A stretch of DNA of 64,000 nucleotides from Pseudoalteromonas luteoviolacea (GCF_018100925.1 NZ_JAGJEH010000012.1:1-64000), one strand, 5' to 3'; positions 44,772 to 54,609 are shown, numbered from the stretch's first letter. Program-made: numbers and translations. Notes: generated by a model not told the origin, from the sequence alone.

Positions 44772-45896
44772 ATGGCATTGATAGATTATTTACAATTGAT
44801 GGTAGACAAAGAAGCATCTGACTTATTTGTCTCATCAGGCTTGGCGGTCAGCGCCAAAATTGATGGTGAGTTGCGAGCACTAGACGAAGAAGTATTGGAT
44901 AGTGACAGTGCGTTGAATATGGTTGAGTCGGCAATGACGGATAGGCAAAAGCAACAGTTTCACGCTGAAAAGGAGTGTAACTTTGCTGTCGCTAATGATG
45001 TTGGTCGATTCCGGGTTTCTGCATTTTGGCAGCGAGATTGCGCAGGCATGGTGATCAGGAGAATTGTGACGGATATTCCTGATGTTACTCAACTTGGTTT
45101 ACCTTCGGTACTGACCGATGTGATCATGTCAAAGCGTGGTCTAGTATTATTTGTTGGTGGTACAGGTACCGGTAAGTCGACGTCGTTGGCTGCATTATTG
45201 GGCTACCGTAATCGCAATCAGCGCGGTCATATCCTGACGATTGAAGATCCAATTGAGTTTGTGCACGAACATCGCAAGAGCATCATAACACAAAGAGAAG
45301 TTGGTCTAGATACCGAGAGCTTTGAAGCAGCGCTGAAAAGCTCATTGCGACAAGCCCCTGATGTTATTTTAATTGGTGAAATTCGCTCCCAAGAAACCAT
45401 GGAGTATGCCCTGAGCTTTGCAGAGACGGGGCACTTATGTGTCGCGACATTGCACGCAAACAATGCTAACCAAGCGATTGACCGTATCATGCATTTGGTA
45501 CCCAAAGAAAAGCATGACAAACTGAAATACGATTTGGCACTAAATCTCAGAGCAATAGTGGCACAACAACTGGTGCCTACGTCAAAAGGTGAGGGGCGTG
45601 TTGCCGCGATTGAGATACTGCTTAATTCCCCGATGGTTTCTGAATTGATCAAGAAAGGAGACATAGGCTCTATAAAAGAGACAATGGCCAAATCGAAAGA
45701 GATGGGCATGCAAACTTTCGATCAAGCTTTATTTGAACTCTACAAAGCCCAGCGGGTGAATTACGCAGATGCTTTGCATCATGCTGACTCGCCTAATGAT
45801 TTACGTCTGATGATTAAATTGCAAAACAACGAACAAAAAGGTGCAGGGTTTTTGCAAGGGGTCACCATTGATGGCTTGGACAGCAAGAAAAACTAA
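44772..45896 (+). CDS. pilU: Type IV pilus ATPase PilU
   Basis: PilU (374 residues) is the PilT-dependent accessory retraction ATPase. Walker A reads GGTGTGKST, the Asp box DVILIGEIRSQETMEYAL and His box ETGHLCVATLHANNA are present. The AIRNLIRE motif of PilT is absent, as expected. The first ATG is used. Its last 26 bases overlap the next gene. Confidence 0.94.
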   Translation: MALIDYLQLMVDKEASDLFVSSGLAVSAKIDGELRALDEEVLDSDSALNMVESAMTDRQKQQFHAEKECNFAVANDVGRFRVSAFWQRDCAGMVIRRIVTDIPDVTQLGLPSVLTDVIMSKRGLVLFVGGTGTGKSTSLAALLGYRNRNQRGHILTIEDPIEFVHEHRKSIITQREVGLDTESFEAALKSSLRQAPDVILIGEIRSQETMEYALSFAETGHLCVATLHANNANQAIDRIMHLVPKEKHDKLKYDLALNLRAIVAQQLVPTSKGEGRVAAIEILLNSPMVSELIKKGDIGSIKETMAKSKEMGMQTFDQALFELYKAQRVNYADALHHADSPNDLRLMIKLQNNEQKGAGFLQGVTIDGLDSKKN

Positions 45897-46767
45897 CCTG
45901 TTTTGCTTGCTTATATGTTGTCATCTGAGCCTGACAACACTTTGTTGGGCTCAGCCTAGTTATGTCGATATTTATATCAGAGATGACGTCTATTCAAACT
46001 ACAAAGCTTTATTATCAGGCCGCTCCCCGCTGGAAGTAGATAACTTTGGTGGACAGTTTGTGCGGCGTGATGTTGTCGACATGGTGCTGCTACATCAAGC
46101 TTTAATTTTAGGCGGCTTTGACAAGCCGTTTAAATACCGACCTGGAAACGTAAACTTCAGAGACTCTAATTTACTAGATCAAGGTAAGCAGTTGCTAAGC
46201 TTCGATACATTTTGGTTTGAAGAAGCACAGCAAAAAGCAGATAAGTTGTATATTAGTGAACCTGTGATCCGAAAGGGAGAGTTTTTTGCAGGTTTATATT
46301 TTGCCAAAGAGAATAAACGGGTTGCGAATATTCAGTCCCTTGAAGATTTGAGCACGCTGAGTGCGGTGTCTTCAAGTCGCTGGTTAGTGGATTGGCAGAC
46401 TTTAAGTCGTTTGCCTCTCAAACGCTTGGTAGATGAACAAACTTGGTCAGCGCAAGCGCAGATTGTGAACAAGCAATGGGTTGATTTTATGTTGATCCAT
46501 TTAATGCCTGTGATGGGGAATGACTTTAAACTGGCAAACATAAATCTGGTTTCTCATCCCAAATGGGTGGTTTTATTGGACAGTAGCCGCCATTTTGTGG
46601 TGTCTAAACTACACCCTGAGGGTGAGCGCGCTTTTGCAGCATTGCAAAAAGGTCTGGAAAAGCTGAGGCGTCAGGGAAAAATCGAACAGGCTTACCGCCA
46701 AGCAGGACTGTTCCCTGATATGAGGGTTTACAAGCAGCTCAATGCTGCCACAGGTGGAGACAAATAG
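45871..46767 (+). CDS. Periplasmic solute-binding-like protein
   Basis: The 298-residue exported protein has a signal peptide (to about residue 27, CWA) and resembles family 3 solute-binding proteins of ABC transporters. It has no permease or ATPase neighbours and is joined by overlap to pilU, so it may act as a sensor domain or have another role. The open frame goes back to 45841; ATG 45871 is preferred, with AAGGGG at 45856-45861 and a standard signal sequence. It is convergent with ruvX. Confidence 0.65.
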   Translation: MAWTARKTNLFCLLICCHLSLTTLCWAQPSYVDIYIRDDVYSNYKALLSGRSPLEVDNFGGQFVRRDVVDMVLLHQALILGGFDKPFKYRPGNVNFRDSNLLDQGKQLLSFDTFWFEEAQQKADKLYISEPVIRKGEFFAGLYFAKENKRVANIQSLEDLSTLSAVSSSRWLVDWQTLSRLPLKRLVDEQTWSAQAQIVNKQWVDFMLIHLMPVMGNDFKLANINLVSHPKWVVLLDSSRHFVVSKLHPEGERAFAALQKGLEKLRRQGKIEQAYRQAGLFPDMRVYKQLNAATGGDK

Positions 46768-46770
46768 TAA

Positions 46771-47226
46771 TTACTCAGTTTCCCACAGTTGCTCAAAGAA
46801 GCTCTCCAGAATAATCACAGCAGACATTCCATCAACATTGTCTTTTGCCAAAGAGCGATACCCACCTTGATCAAACAATCTGGCTTTGGCATCAGTTGTG
46901 GTCAAACGTTCATCTTGAGTTTCGACGGGCAGGCGGTAATTATTGTGTAGGCGATTGGCAAATTTTTTGGCTGCGAATGTAACCTGTTGATTAGTCCCAT
47001 CCATATTCAGAGGCAGGCCGACCACAAGTAAATCTGGTTTCCATTCACTCACATGCTGTTCTATATCTGACCAGTTGGGAATGCCATCTCGCGCTTTAAC
47101 AGCCCCTAAGCTGGTGGCTGTCCCTGTTACTTCCTGGCCAATGGCCATGCCAATACTACGTGTACCAAAATCAAACCCCATTACGGTACGTTGACCTTTA
47201 GGGGTCTTTGGTTTTTTATTGCTCAT
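46771..47226 (-). CDS. ruvX: RuvX/YqgF RNase H-like nuclease
   Basis: The 151-residue YqgF family protein has an RNase H-like fold, with the first acidic residue in MGFDFGTRSIGMA, VVGLPLNMDG, and QDERLTTTDA motifs. It is classed as a putative Holliday junction resolvase; in E. coli it acts in 16S rRNA 5' maturation. It follows yqgE by four bases, as usual. Confidence 0.93.
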   Translation of the reverse strand: MSNKKPKTPKGQRTVMGFDFGTRSIGMAIGQEVTGTATSLGAVKARDGIPNWSDIEQHVSEWKPDLLVVGLPLNMDGTNQQVTFAAKKFANRLHNNYRLPVETQDERLTTTDAKARLFDQGGYRSLAKDNVDGMSAVIILESFFEQLWETE

Positions 47227-47230
47227 ACTT

Positions 47231-47788
47231 CTATGCGTGTCCTGCTTGATTACTGAGTTGCGAGATGTCGATACCTAACATACTTACGGCCTTTTCCCAG
47301 CGTTTTTCTGGTGGTGTACTAAATATAATCTCTGGATCCGCCTGAATTATCAGCCAAGAGTTTTCCAAGATTTCTTGTTCGAGCTGGCCTTTTTCCCACC
47401 CTGAATAGCCAAGCGTAATGATAAATGCATCAGGACTATCGTGATAAGTAAGAGAGGCAAGTACATCTTTTGAAGTCGTTATCATGATGTCAGAACTGAG
47501 CTCTTTGCTCGAGGCATAACCAATCTTGGGTGTATGTAACACAAACCCTCTGTCCGTATGCACCGGCCCGCCAGCAAAAACAGTTTGATCCGCAGCACTG
47601 CTGTCTTTGTCGTTGTCGATTTCGATCTGATCGAGTAACTCGCCTACAGTGACATCAATGGGGTGATTGACTATCAACCCCATTGCGCCTTCTTCATTGT
47701 GCTCGCAGATGTAGGTGACGGAGCGTTTGAACATCGGGTCCTGCAAGTTCGGCATTGCGATAAGAAAGTGATTAGCTAATGATTGCAT
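47231..47788 (-). CDS. yqgE: UPF0301 family protein YqgE/AlgH
   Basis: This 185-residue protein of the UPF0301 (YqgE/AlgH) family starts with LANHFLIAMPNLQDPMFKRSV-like residues and contains GLIVNHP, FAGGPVHTDRGFVLH and GYSGWEKGQLEQE. The molecular function is unsettled. It lies between gshB (19 bases) and ruvX. Confidence 0.93.
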   Translation of the reverse strand: MQSLANHFLIAMPNLQDPMFKRSVTYICEHNEEGAMGLIVNHPIDVTVGELLDQIEIDNDKDSSAADQTVFAGGPVHTDRGFVLHTPKIGYASSKELSSDIMITTSKDVLASLTYHDSPDAFIITLGYSGWEKGQLEQEILENSWLIIQADPEIIFSTPPEKRWEKAVSMLGIDISQLSNQAGHA

Positions 47789-47807
47789 GCGAGACCCCTT
47801 CTATAAT

Positions 47808-48767
47808 TTAACTTTCAGTATGGTTGAGTTTTGCTTCAATCGCATCAAAAAACTTGTCCATAATAGATATATCGTACGCTGCTTCAATTTCCTTAACGCA
47901 AGTTGGTGCAGTCACGTTTATTTCTGTCAGTTTGTCGCCAATGATATCTAAGCCAACAAACAGCAACCCTTTCTCTTTTAAAGTTGGTGCGACCGCTTCT
48001 GCAATCTTCCTGTCACTGTCACTAATTGGTCTCGCTTCACCGCGGCCACCAGCTGCGAGATTGCCGCGTGTTTCACCGCCTTGAGGAATGCGCGCTAGAC
48101 AATAAGGGATCACTTCACCGTCCACAACTAAAACGCGTTTGTCACCTTGCTTTATTTCAGGAATATAATTTTGTGCCATGGCAAAGCGGCTACCATGCTC
48201 GGTGAGCGTTTCGCAGATAACACCTATGTTAGGATCGTCATGTTGTACTCTAAAGATTGACGCCCCGCCCATACCATCGAGAGGCTTCAATATGATATCT
48301 TGGTGTTTGTCTAAAAAAGCTCTAATTTGACCTGCATTTCTTGTCACTAGGGTATCAGGCGTATGTTCACTAAACCATGCTGTAAATAACTTCTCGTTGG
48401 CATCTCTGAGGCTTTGAGGCTTATTTACGACTAAGGTACCGGCCAGTTCGGCACGTTCCAGTATATAGGTTGCGTAAATATACTCAGTGTCAAAAGGCGG
48501 ATCTTTTCGCATCAGAATGACATCCAGATCACTGAGCGCAATATCTTGTTTGTCAGCCAATTCATACCAGTGATTTTCATCATCAAATACACGTGCTTTG
48601 GCCGCTGTTGCTCTGCCTTCACCTTGGTATAGATATAAATCGTCCATTTCCATGTAATACAATTCAAAGCCACGCTGTTGCGCTGCCATCATCATGGCAA
48701 AGCCGGTATCTTTTTTAATGTTAAAACCACTAATTGGATCTGAGATAATCCCAAGTTTGACTGCCAT
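47808..48767 (-). CDS. gshB: Glutathione synthetase
   Basis: GshB (319 residues) joins gamma-glutamylcysteine and glycine using ATP, an ATP-grasp enzyme. N-terminal KLGIISDPISGFNI, central LKPLDGMGGASIFR and C-terminal GLDIIGDKLTEINVTAP segments are clear. It is the second gene of the rsmE-gshB-yqgE-ruvX set; a 97-base gap separates it from rsmE. Confidence 0.96.
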   Translation of the reverse strand: MAVKLGIISDPISGFNIKKDTGFAMMMAAQQRGFELYYMEMDDLYLYQGEGRATAAKARVFDDENHWYELADKQDIALSDLDVILMRKDPPFDTEYIYATYILERAELAGTLVVNKPQSLRDANEKLFTAWFSEHTPDTLVTRNAGQIRAFLDKHQDIILKPLDGMGGASIFRVQHDDPNIGVICETLTEHGSRFAMAQNYIPEIKQGDKRVLVVDGEVIPYCLARIPQGGETRGNLAAGGRGEARPISDSDRKIAEAVAPTLKEKGLLFVGLDIIGDKLTEINVTAPTCVKEIEAAYDISIMDKFFDAIEAKLNHTES

Positions 48768-48864
48768 CGCCTTTACCTTATGTGTTATTTTGGATGAGTA
48801 TGCCTAATGTGGTCAGCACAATGTGTCGCTAACCACAGTTTATATGTGGCCTAGTGGTTCGATT

Positions 48865-49599
48865 TTAAAGAGCTAAATCGCCAAACTGCAATTGTAGTGC
48901 ACTTAAAACTGTCAATGCAGCTGTTTCGGTACGAAGTACCCTTGGCCCAATTTTGATATCAATAAAACCCTGTTCTGTGGTATTGGCCATTTCTTCGTCA
49001 GTAAAGCCGCCTTCCGGGCCCACTAAAAAGCGCACTCCCTGATCTGGTTTAGGTAGCGTCTTTATAGAGTGATCTGCTCTGGGGTGTAATGTTAATTTTA
49101 ATTCGTTGCTCTGTTGGCTAAGCCACTCTTCTAATGAAATTGGAGGGTGTACCTTGGTAACGAAGTTTCTACCTGATTGTTCAGCTGCGGATATTGCGAT
49201 TTTCTGCCATTGGTGGTGCTTTTTCGCCAATCGATCTCCGCTGAGTTTTACGCCACATCGAGTGGTAAATAAAGGAGTGATTTCACTGACGCCCAGTTCA
49301 ACTGATTTTTGAATAGTGAAATCCATTTTGTCACCCCGAGAAATACCTTGTCCTAGGTGCACATTTAATGGAGATTCAACACATCTATCAACAAATTCAA
49401 AAGGGGTCACTTCTACCGCTTTTTTGGAAATGGCAGTAATTTTTGCGAGATATTCGCCACCTTGTCCGTTGAACAAACTAACTTGCTCACCTTCTTTCAT
49501 TCTCAGTACGCGAGCGATATGCCCGGCAGCGTCATCATTTAAAGTGGTTGGTTGATTTACGACCAATTCTGAAGGTTGGTAAATATGTGGAATTCGCAT
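48865..49599 (-). CDS. rsmE: 16S rRNA m3U1498 methyltransferase RsmE
   Basis: RsmE (244 residues) methylates N3 of U1498 in 16S rRNA. The SPOUT-fold knot motifs FLVGPEGGFTDEE and IGPRVLRTETAALTVLS-like end are present, after an N-terminal PUA-like domain with HIARVLRMKEGEQVSLFNG. ATG 49599 gives the normal start (MRIPHIY). Confidence 0.95.
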   Translation of the reverse strand: MRIPHIYQPSELVVNQPTTLNDDAAGHIARVLRMKEGEQVSLFNGQGGEYLAKITAISKKAVEVTPFEFVDRCVESPLNVHLGQGISRGDKMDFTIQKSVELGVSEITPLFTTRCGVKLSGDRLAKKHHQWQKIAISAAEQSGRNFVTKVHPPISLEEWLSQQSNELKLTLHPRADHSIKTLPKPDQGVRFLVGPEGGFTDEEMANTTEQGFIDIKIGPRVLRTETAALTVLSALQLQFGDLAL

Positions 49600-49693
49600 A
49601 GTGTTGAAAGTCTAAATTGGATATGCGGTCATGTTAAAGTTTTCAAGGCGGTGAGTCTATAAAATGCGACATATCATGACCAATGTGTACTGT

Positions 49694-50170
49694 CTAATCT
49701 GCGGTATCTGTTTTTAACACCACAAATTCGCTGAAGGTGTCATGTTTTGTTGCCGCCAAGCTTGAATTGCAGGTTAGGTGGTTGTTGTTAAATGGATCAC
49801 TAATACGATGATAGTCATACCCATTTGCCAACTGTTCGATGGTAAATCTTTCTGCATGTAGGGAATTGAAGATAAACTTTTGTTTTTCGTCAGCGAGGTT
49901 GTAGTCAAGCGCGTAGATAAGAACACCTTGAATTTTATGGTGTTCATGCAGGTAGGTTGCCAGCTCAGAGACGCTTATTTCATTGTCAAAGTCACAGTAA
50001 CTGTAATCTTTGATTTGGTCTTTAAACATCATTTTGAGCATTTGCTTTGTATTGTCTCCAGCAATTATTAGTTGACTGGGGGTGTCAGGAGAGAGAGATT
50101 TTACAAACTCGACAAATTCCTGACTGAACTCCCAGTTGCTGTCAACAAGTAAAAAGTTATCTAATTTCAA
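49694..50170 (-). CDS. Unrecognised soluble protein, 158 residues
   Basis: No family is recognised. The protein has no signal peptide or membrane segment. The N-terminal half (NFLLVDSN, then QLIIAGDN) looks like an alternating beta-alpha fold, perhaps response-regulator-like, but without clear phospho-acceptor features. The start is TTG 50170, supported by GGAGA eight bases upstream. It lies 47 bases after the DUF350 protein gene on the same strand. Confidence 0.55.
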   Translation of the reverse strand: MKLDNFLLVDSNWEFSQEFVEFVKSLSPDTPSQLIIAGDNTKQMLKMMFKDQIKDYSYCDFDNEISVSELATYLHEHHKIQGVLIYALDYNLADEKQKFIFNSLHAERFTIEQLANGYDYHRISDPFNNNHLTCNSSLAATKHDTFSEFVVLKTDTAD

Positions 50171-50216
50171 AGATATAATTCTCCAGAGCTAAGGTGTCCA
50201 TGTGTTAGCTCGGCGT

Positions 50217-51110
50217 TTAAATTGAAAACATGTTTATTAGTAAATAGCCCATGCTACAAAAAACAGCAAATTCTAAGCAGGCAATACCAATATTATCTTG
50301 GTGATCAACCTCCAGACCTATGTCTACTTTAGGTAACACGATATGGATCATTAGACGGCTAAATACGTATAAAAGAAACCACATGAACACCGAGTGCACG
50401 ACCACAGTTAGCAAGTTATCAACCATTTTACTCGGATAGCTTGGCGCACTATGTAAGCCTGCATAGATAGCGAGTGCGAGCCCAATTGTTTTCCCAGCAT
50501 AACGGATCCCAATCGAGGTGTTTGCCAAGCTGAAGTTATATTGCAAGGAGGCACCTTGGTTCTTTTTCGCAAAGCGCGATTCTCGGAGCTTGCTATCTAA
50601 AGCAAATACACCTTGTAAAAAAATAAAACAGATACTGACGATCAGTAAAGCTTGCCATGTCTTTGGTTCAAGCCAGTGATAAAGGCCAAGTACTAAGATG
50701 CTATTGCCAACTAACATACCTGAATCGACCAGCGCAGCGCAGACATTCTGTTTGAGTATTGCCTGAGTTTCGTTAAAGCGATATAAAATCCATTTTCTAT
50801 GTATTGCCTGACCTAGGCAAATGTAAAGCCATATCAAAGCGATGGGCAATAAAACTTGGGTGTGTATGGTGGTGGGATCAAAGGTATTTAATTGGCCAAA
50901 AAAATATCCGATGCTGCCGCATAAGACGGCGACTTTTGCGGCATAGTTAATGCCCAATGCAAAGTTGTCATGTTGAGCCAATTCTTTTTGCAATAGTTTT
51001 TTTGCTCTGATCTGCACAATTAAACGCAGTGACATCAAAGCTATAAAGGCAATTGTTAAACCACTTAGTAGGACGAAAAAATTACTGTTTTCTAAAGACA
51101 AATAACTCAT
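50217..51110 (-). CDS. Tandem DUF350 membrane protein
   Basis: The 297-residue membrane protein has about eight helices. It appears to be two DUF350 (YjfL/UPF0719-like) units in tandem: the repeat mark, a polar NxxxAxxxxG helix, occurs as NVCAALVDSGMLVGN and as NIGIACLEFAVFCSMG. Function is unknown. The open frame extends to 51320 across the start of the divergent glnE; ATG 51110 removes that overlap and begins just before the first helix. Confidence 0.75.
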   Translation of the reverse strand: MSYLSLENSNFFVLLSGLTIAFIALMSLRLIVQIRAKKLLQKELAQHDNFALGINYAAKVAVLCGSIGYFFGQLNTFDPTTIHTQVLLPIALIWLYICLGQAIHRKWILYRFNETQAILKQNVCAALVDSGMLVGNSILVLGLYHWLEPKTWQALLIVSICFIFLQGVFALDSKLRESRFAKKNQGASLQYNFSLANTSIGIRYAGKTIGLALAIYAGLHSAPSYPSKMVDNLLTVVVHSVFMWFLLYVFSRLMIHIVLPKVDIGLEVDHQDNIGIACLEFAVFCSMGYLLINMFSI

Positions 51111-51189
51111 GCTCGGTGTAAGGTTGTTGTTATTTAGCGTTACTATAACACTGCACAACAAATGAGCCACAAAGCACTGGAGGTTTTTC

Positions 51190-53985
51190 ATGGAACAAAG
51201 CCAATTAAGTCCCGAATTATCAGCGTTAGCCGAGCAGCGCTTTGCTGAACTTTTTCCTGGGCAAGCTATAAATGCACAAGCATTACGGTTGTTGGCACTC
51301 AGTGACTTTGCGTACCGCATACTTGCTCAGCATCCGCAGTGGATCCACTGGTTGTTAGATGAACAAGCCATGGCGCTTCGGGATATAGAGCCTGCACTAA
51401 CCGGAAATATTGACGCATTAAGTGACGTTGAGTGCTTTGCCAAATTGCGTCTATATCGCAAGCGATACTGGCTCAAGCTCATGTGGCTAGATCTTGTGTT
51501 GGGTAATGACATTGCTGACAGTGTGGCGTATCAATCAAACCTCAGTGAGCAGTTAATAGAAAGCGCAAATGAATGGGCATTTGTACAGGTTGCAAAGAGC
51601 AATGGTGTCCCCGTCAACGAATCATTAGAACCGCTGCCAATGTTAGTATTGGGGATGGGAAAGCTTGGCGGTCATGAGCTCAATTTTTCTTCCGACATCG
51701 ACCTTATATTTACTTACCCGCTCAGTGTCAAAACGTCAGGAGGCAGGCGTAGTATTGATGCACAAGTTTTTTATACTAAGGTGGCGCAAAAGCTTATTGC
51801 GGCACTTGATCAGCGCACAGCCGATGGTCAAGTTTTTCGTGTTGACATGAGGTTGAGACCATTTGGGGAAAGTGGCCCGTTGGTTATGAGCTTTTCCGCA
51901 ATGGAAGATTATTATCAAGATCAAGGCAGGGAGTGGGAGCGTTACGCAATGCTTAAAGCTCGATTACTCGGCCAAAAAAATCAGTACTGGGACGAGTTTA
52001 AAGCATTGATACGTCCTTTTGTGTTCCGTCGATATATCGACTTTTCTGTGATTGAATCCCTGCGCAAAATGAAGCACATGATCGCCCAAGAAGTGAGAAG
52101 AAAAGGGCTTAAAAACAACATAAAGCTGGGCGCTGGTGGAATACGTGAAGTCGAGTTTATTGTGCAAGCATTACAAATGATCCGTGGTGGCCGAGAACCT
52201 GATTTACAAACCCCGTCGTTGTTAAACGCTTTACGTGTATTAGCAAGCCAAGAGGTGATCCCAGCAAGTGCTGCATCTGCGCTACAGGCGCAATATTTAT
52301 ATTTACGTCGTGTAGAGCAGTATCTGCAAGCATTTAATGATGAACAAACGCAAACTCTACCTGAAGATAAACTAAATCAATTGAGATTGCAGACACTCTT
52401 AGGATTTTCAGAATACGATGGGTTAATTAGTCACATAGAGCAAGTGCAAAGAGAAATTCGTCATGAGTTTTCTCAAGTGATCGGTGAAGAAGCACACGAC
52501 ACGCAAAGTTTAAAGGCATGTTTTATTTCAGCTTGGGAATATCAAGACATTAGTTATCTTGATATGACTCTCAGCGAGGAGTTGCAAATTAGATGGCAAG
52601 AAACACTGACAATATTTTATGCTGATATTACTAAAAAACAAATTGGGGTGCGTGGTCGAGATGTACTCGATAAATTGATGCCACTGGTATTAAGTGAAGT
52701 AACTCCACTCAAGGCACCTGAAGTTTTGCAGCGTGTTTTTGATATCATTGCAAAAGTGGCGTCACGTACAGCATACCTTGAACTGCTATACGAAAATTTA
52801 GGTGCCTTAAAACAGCTGATCAAACTGTGCTCTCACAGTGTGTGGATCGCACAACAAATTGCAAGGTATCCGATTTTATTGGATGAGTTAATTGATCCGG
52901 CTGTTCTGTATCGACCTCTGCCACTCAATGCCTATTACAATGAAATACAGCAGTACTTTTTACGCATAGATCCTGAAGACTTAGAGCTGCAAATGGAGGC
53001 GCTTCGTCAGTTCAAACAAACTCAGCAGCTGCGAATTGCAGCTGCTGATGCTACTGGTGTATTGGATATAATGAAAGTGAGCGATCACCTGACTGCACTC
53101 GCAGAGTCCATAGTGGCTAAAGCCGTTGATATTGCTTGGGGGCAAATGATATCTAGGTATGGTGCGCCACAAGGCACGTCTAATGAAGCAAAAGGGTTTG
53201 CCGTTATTGCGTATGGAAAAGCGGGTGGATTCGAATTGGGTTATGACTCGGATTTAGACCTTGTTTTTGTACATAACAGTGATGGACAGAGTAAAACAAC
53301 GGGAGAAAGAACCATTGCGTCAAGGCAGTTTTATCTAAAACTCGCCCAACGGTTAATGCACTTGTTCAATACGCGCACGTTGTCAGGTATCTTGTATGAA
53401 TTGGATACACGGCTCAGGCCTGAGGGGAATTCAGGGTTGTTGGCAATCAACATCGAAAGTTATTATCAATATTTGCAACAGCAAGCGTGGACATGGGAGC
53501 ACCAAGCACTGGTAAGAGCCAGGCTGATTGTTGGCGAAGAGGTGCTGGTCAAGCGCTTTCATGCAATACGCCATGACATTTTATGCCAACAGCGATCAAC
53601 CAATGAGTTACAAGATGATATTGTCAAGATGCGAGAAAAAATGCGTCAGCATTTATCTAAGGACTCGAACTCAGAGTTTGATTTGAAGCAGGGAGCTGGT
53701 GGCATGACTGACATCGAGTTTTTAGCCCAGTACTTGGTGCTGGCTTGCGCGTCTGATTATCCAGCATTAACGCGTTATTCGGACAATATCCGCATTTTTG
53801 AACTCGCGAGTAAAGAGTCTGTTATCAGCGCACAGTCACAAAGTACTCTGACTCAAGCTTATTGCCAACTGAGAGAGCATTACCATCTAAATAGCTTAAA
53901 TGGAAAGGGGAAAACTGTGGATGCCAAGTTATTGGCAGAGCAAAGCAATAGCGTTAGGAAAATCTGGCAGGCCTACTTTGAGTAG
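51190..53985 (+). CDS. glnE: Glutamine synthetase adenylyltransferase/deadenylase
   Basis: GlnE (931 residues; E. coli 946) adds and removes AMP on glutamine synthetase in response to glutamine and PII. Two nucleotidyltransferase domains are seen: the N-terminal deadenylase domain with GMGKLGGHELNFSSDIDL near residue 155 and the C-terminal adenylylase domain with AYGKAGGFELGYDSDLDL near residue 675. GGAGG lies just before ATG 51190. It is divergent from the DUF350 gene. Confidence 0.96.
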   Translation: MEQSQLSPELSALAEQRFAELFPGQAINAQALRLLALSDFAYRILAQHPQWIHWLLDEQAMALRDIEPALTGNIDALSDVECFAKLRLYRKRYWLKLMWLDLVLGNDIADSVAYQSNLSEQLIESANEWAFVQVAKSNGVPVNESLEPLPMLVLGMGKLGGHELNFSSDIDLIFTYPLSVKTSGGRRSIDAQVFYTKVAQKLIAALDQRTADGQVFRVDMRLRPFGESGPLVMSFSAMEDYYQDQGREWERYAMLKARLLGQKNQYWDEFKALIRPFVFRRYIDFSVIESLRKMKHMIAQEVRRKGLKNNIKLGAGGIREVEFIVQALQMIRGGREPDLQTPSLLNALRVLASQEVIPASAASALQAQYLYLRRVEQYLQAFNDEQTQTLPEDKLNQLRLQTLLGFSEYDGLISHIEQVQREIRHEFSQVIGEEAHDTQSLKACFISAWEYQDISYLDMTLSEELQIRWQETLTIFYADITKKQIGVRGRDVLDKLMPLVLSEVTPLKAPEVLQRVFDIIAKVASRTAYLELLYENLGALKQLIKLCSHSVWIAQQIARYPILLDELIDPAVLYRPLPLNAYYNEIQQYFLRIDPEDLELQMEALRQFKQTQQLRIAAADATGVLDIMKVSDHLTALAESIVAKAVDIAWGQMISRYGAPQGTSNEAKGFAVIAYGKAGGFELGYDSDLDLVFVHNSDGQSKTTGERTIASRQFYLKLAQRLMHLFNTRTLSGILYELDTRLRPEGNSGLLAINIESYYQYLQQQAWTWEHQALVRARLIVGEEVLVKRFHAIRHDILCQQRSTNELQDDIVKMREKMRQHLSKDSNSEFDLKQGAGGMTDIEFLAQYLVLACASDYPALTRYSDNIRIFELASKESVISAQSQSTLTQAYCQLREHYHLNSLNGKGKTVDAKLLAEQSNSVRKIWQAYFE

Positions 53986-53989
53986 GCCT
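53969..53989. terminator. Hairpin overlapping the glnE stop codon
   Basis: AGGCCTACT (53969-53977), loop TTG and AGTAGGCCT (53981-53989) form a perfect nine-pair stem that includes the glnE stop codon. No T tract follows on the plus strand, so it may serve as a weak terminator between convergent genes or as mRNA 3' end protection. Confidence 0.45.
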
Positions 53990-54000
53990 TGCAGACGTGT

Positions 54001-54609
54001 TTAATTAGTGAGTCGTCGACAGTTTTCACGTACGAAGGTAGAAGGGTTTTCAGTTATCACGGCGGCGCGTTGGCGGTGACAAAAGAAGGTATATACTTCA
54101 AATTCAAAGTCATCGTTAATCGCACGGCCAACCTGATAAAGGGCACTGACAAAATCGGAGTCGACGCGAAAGTTTTGTTTAACGACATAGTCTTTGCTCA
54201 AATACCAGAACAACTCAATGTCTTCTTGTTTCGCATAATTGGTTAGCACACTTTTTAGGGTATTCCCCATTTCAAAGCGTCTTGGTTGACTTTCACCCGT
54301 CCACCTTTGGTGTGTCGGTTTAACCACGAGCTCGCGTTGTGCCAAGGCATCATCCAGCGGGAAGGTTGGCTTGCCGATTTCCATAACAAACTTTTCTCGT
54401 TCGGTATCACGCTCATTGACACGATTTCTAAAGTTTGCGTAAAACTGAGAAAGACCTTGAGCTGCCGCATTTGTTGTTTCTCTGAACTCCATTTTAGGAA
54501 TATTACCATATAAGAAATAATAGGCTGCCCACACCAGAATCGCACCTAAAGACAGGTGTCTGGTCCAAAACCACATTGCCGATAATCGTTTTTTATTTTT
54601 TCTAGCCAT
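54001..54609 (-). CDS. Single-pass membrane protein with TcpQ-like domain
   Basis: The 202-residue protein has a basic N-terminus (MARKNKKR), one membrane helix (about residues 17-35) and a periplasmic part. The C-terminal half (LKSVLTNYAKQEDIELFWYL onward) resembles the TcpQ/PilL-type small domain of pilus and secretion proteins, which binds outer-membrane secretins. Function here is unknown. It follows lpxL by 26 bases on the same strand, so they may share a transcript. Confidence 0.6.
   Translation of the reverse strand: MARKNKKRLSAMWFWTRHLSLGAILVWAAYYFLYGNIPKMEFRETTNAAAQGLSQFYANFRNRVNERDTEREKFVMEIGKPTFPLDDALAQRELVVKPTHQRWTGESQPRRFEMGNTLKSVLTNYAKQEDIELFWYLSKDYVVKQNFRVDSDFVSALYQVGRAINDDFEFEVYTFFCHRQRAAVITENPSTFVRENCRRLTN

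Noticed and set aside
45227..45709. 160-residue frame on the minus strand
   Set aside because: Shadow of pilU; biased composition rich in Ser, Cys and Ile.
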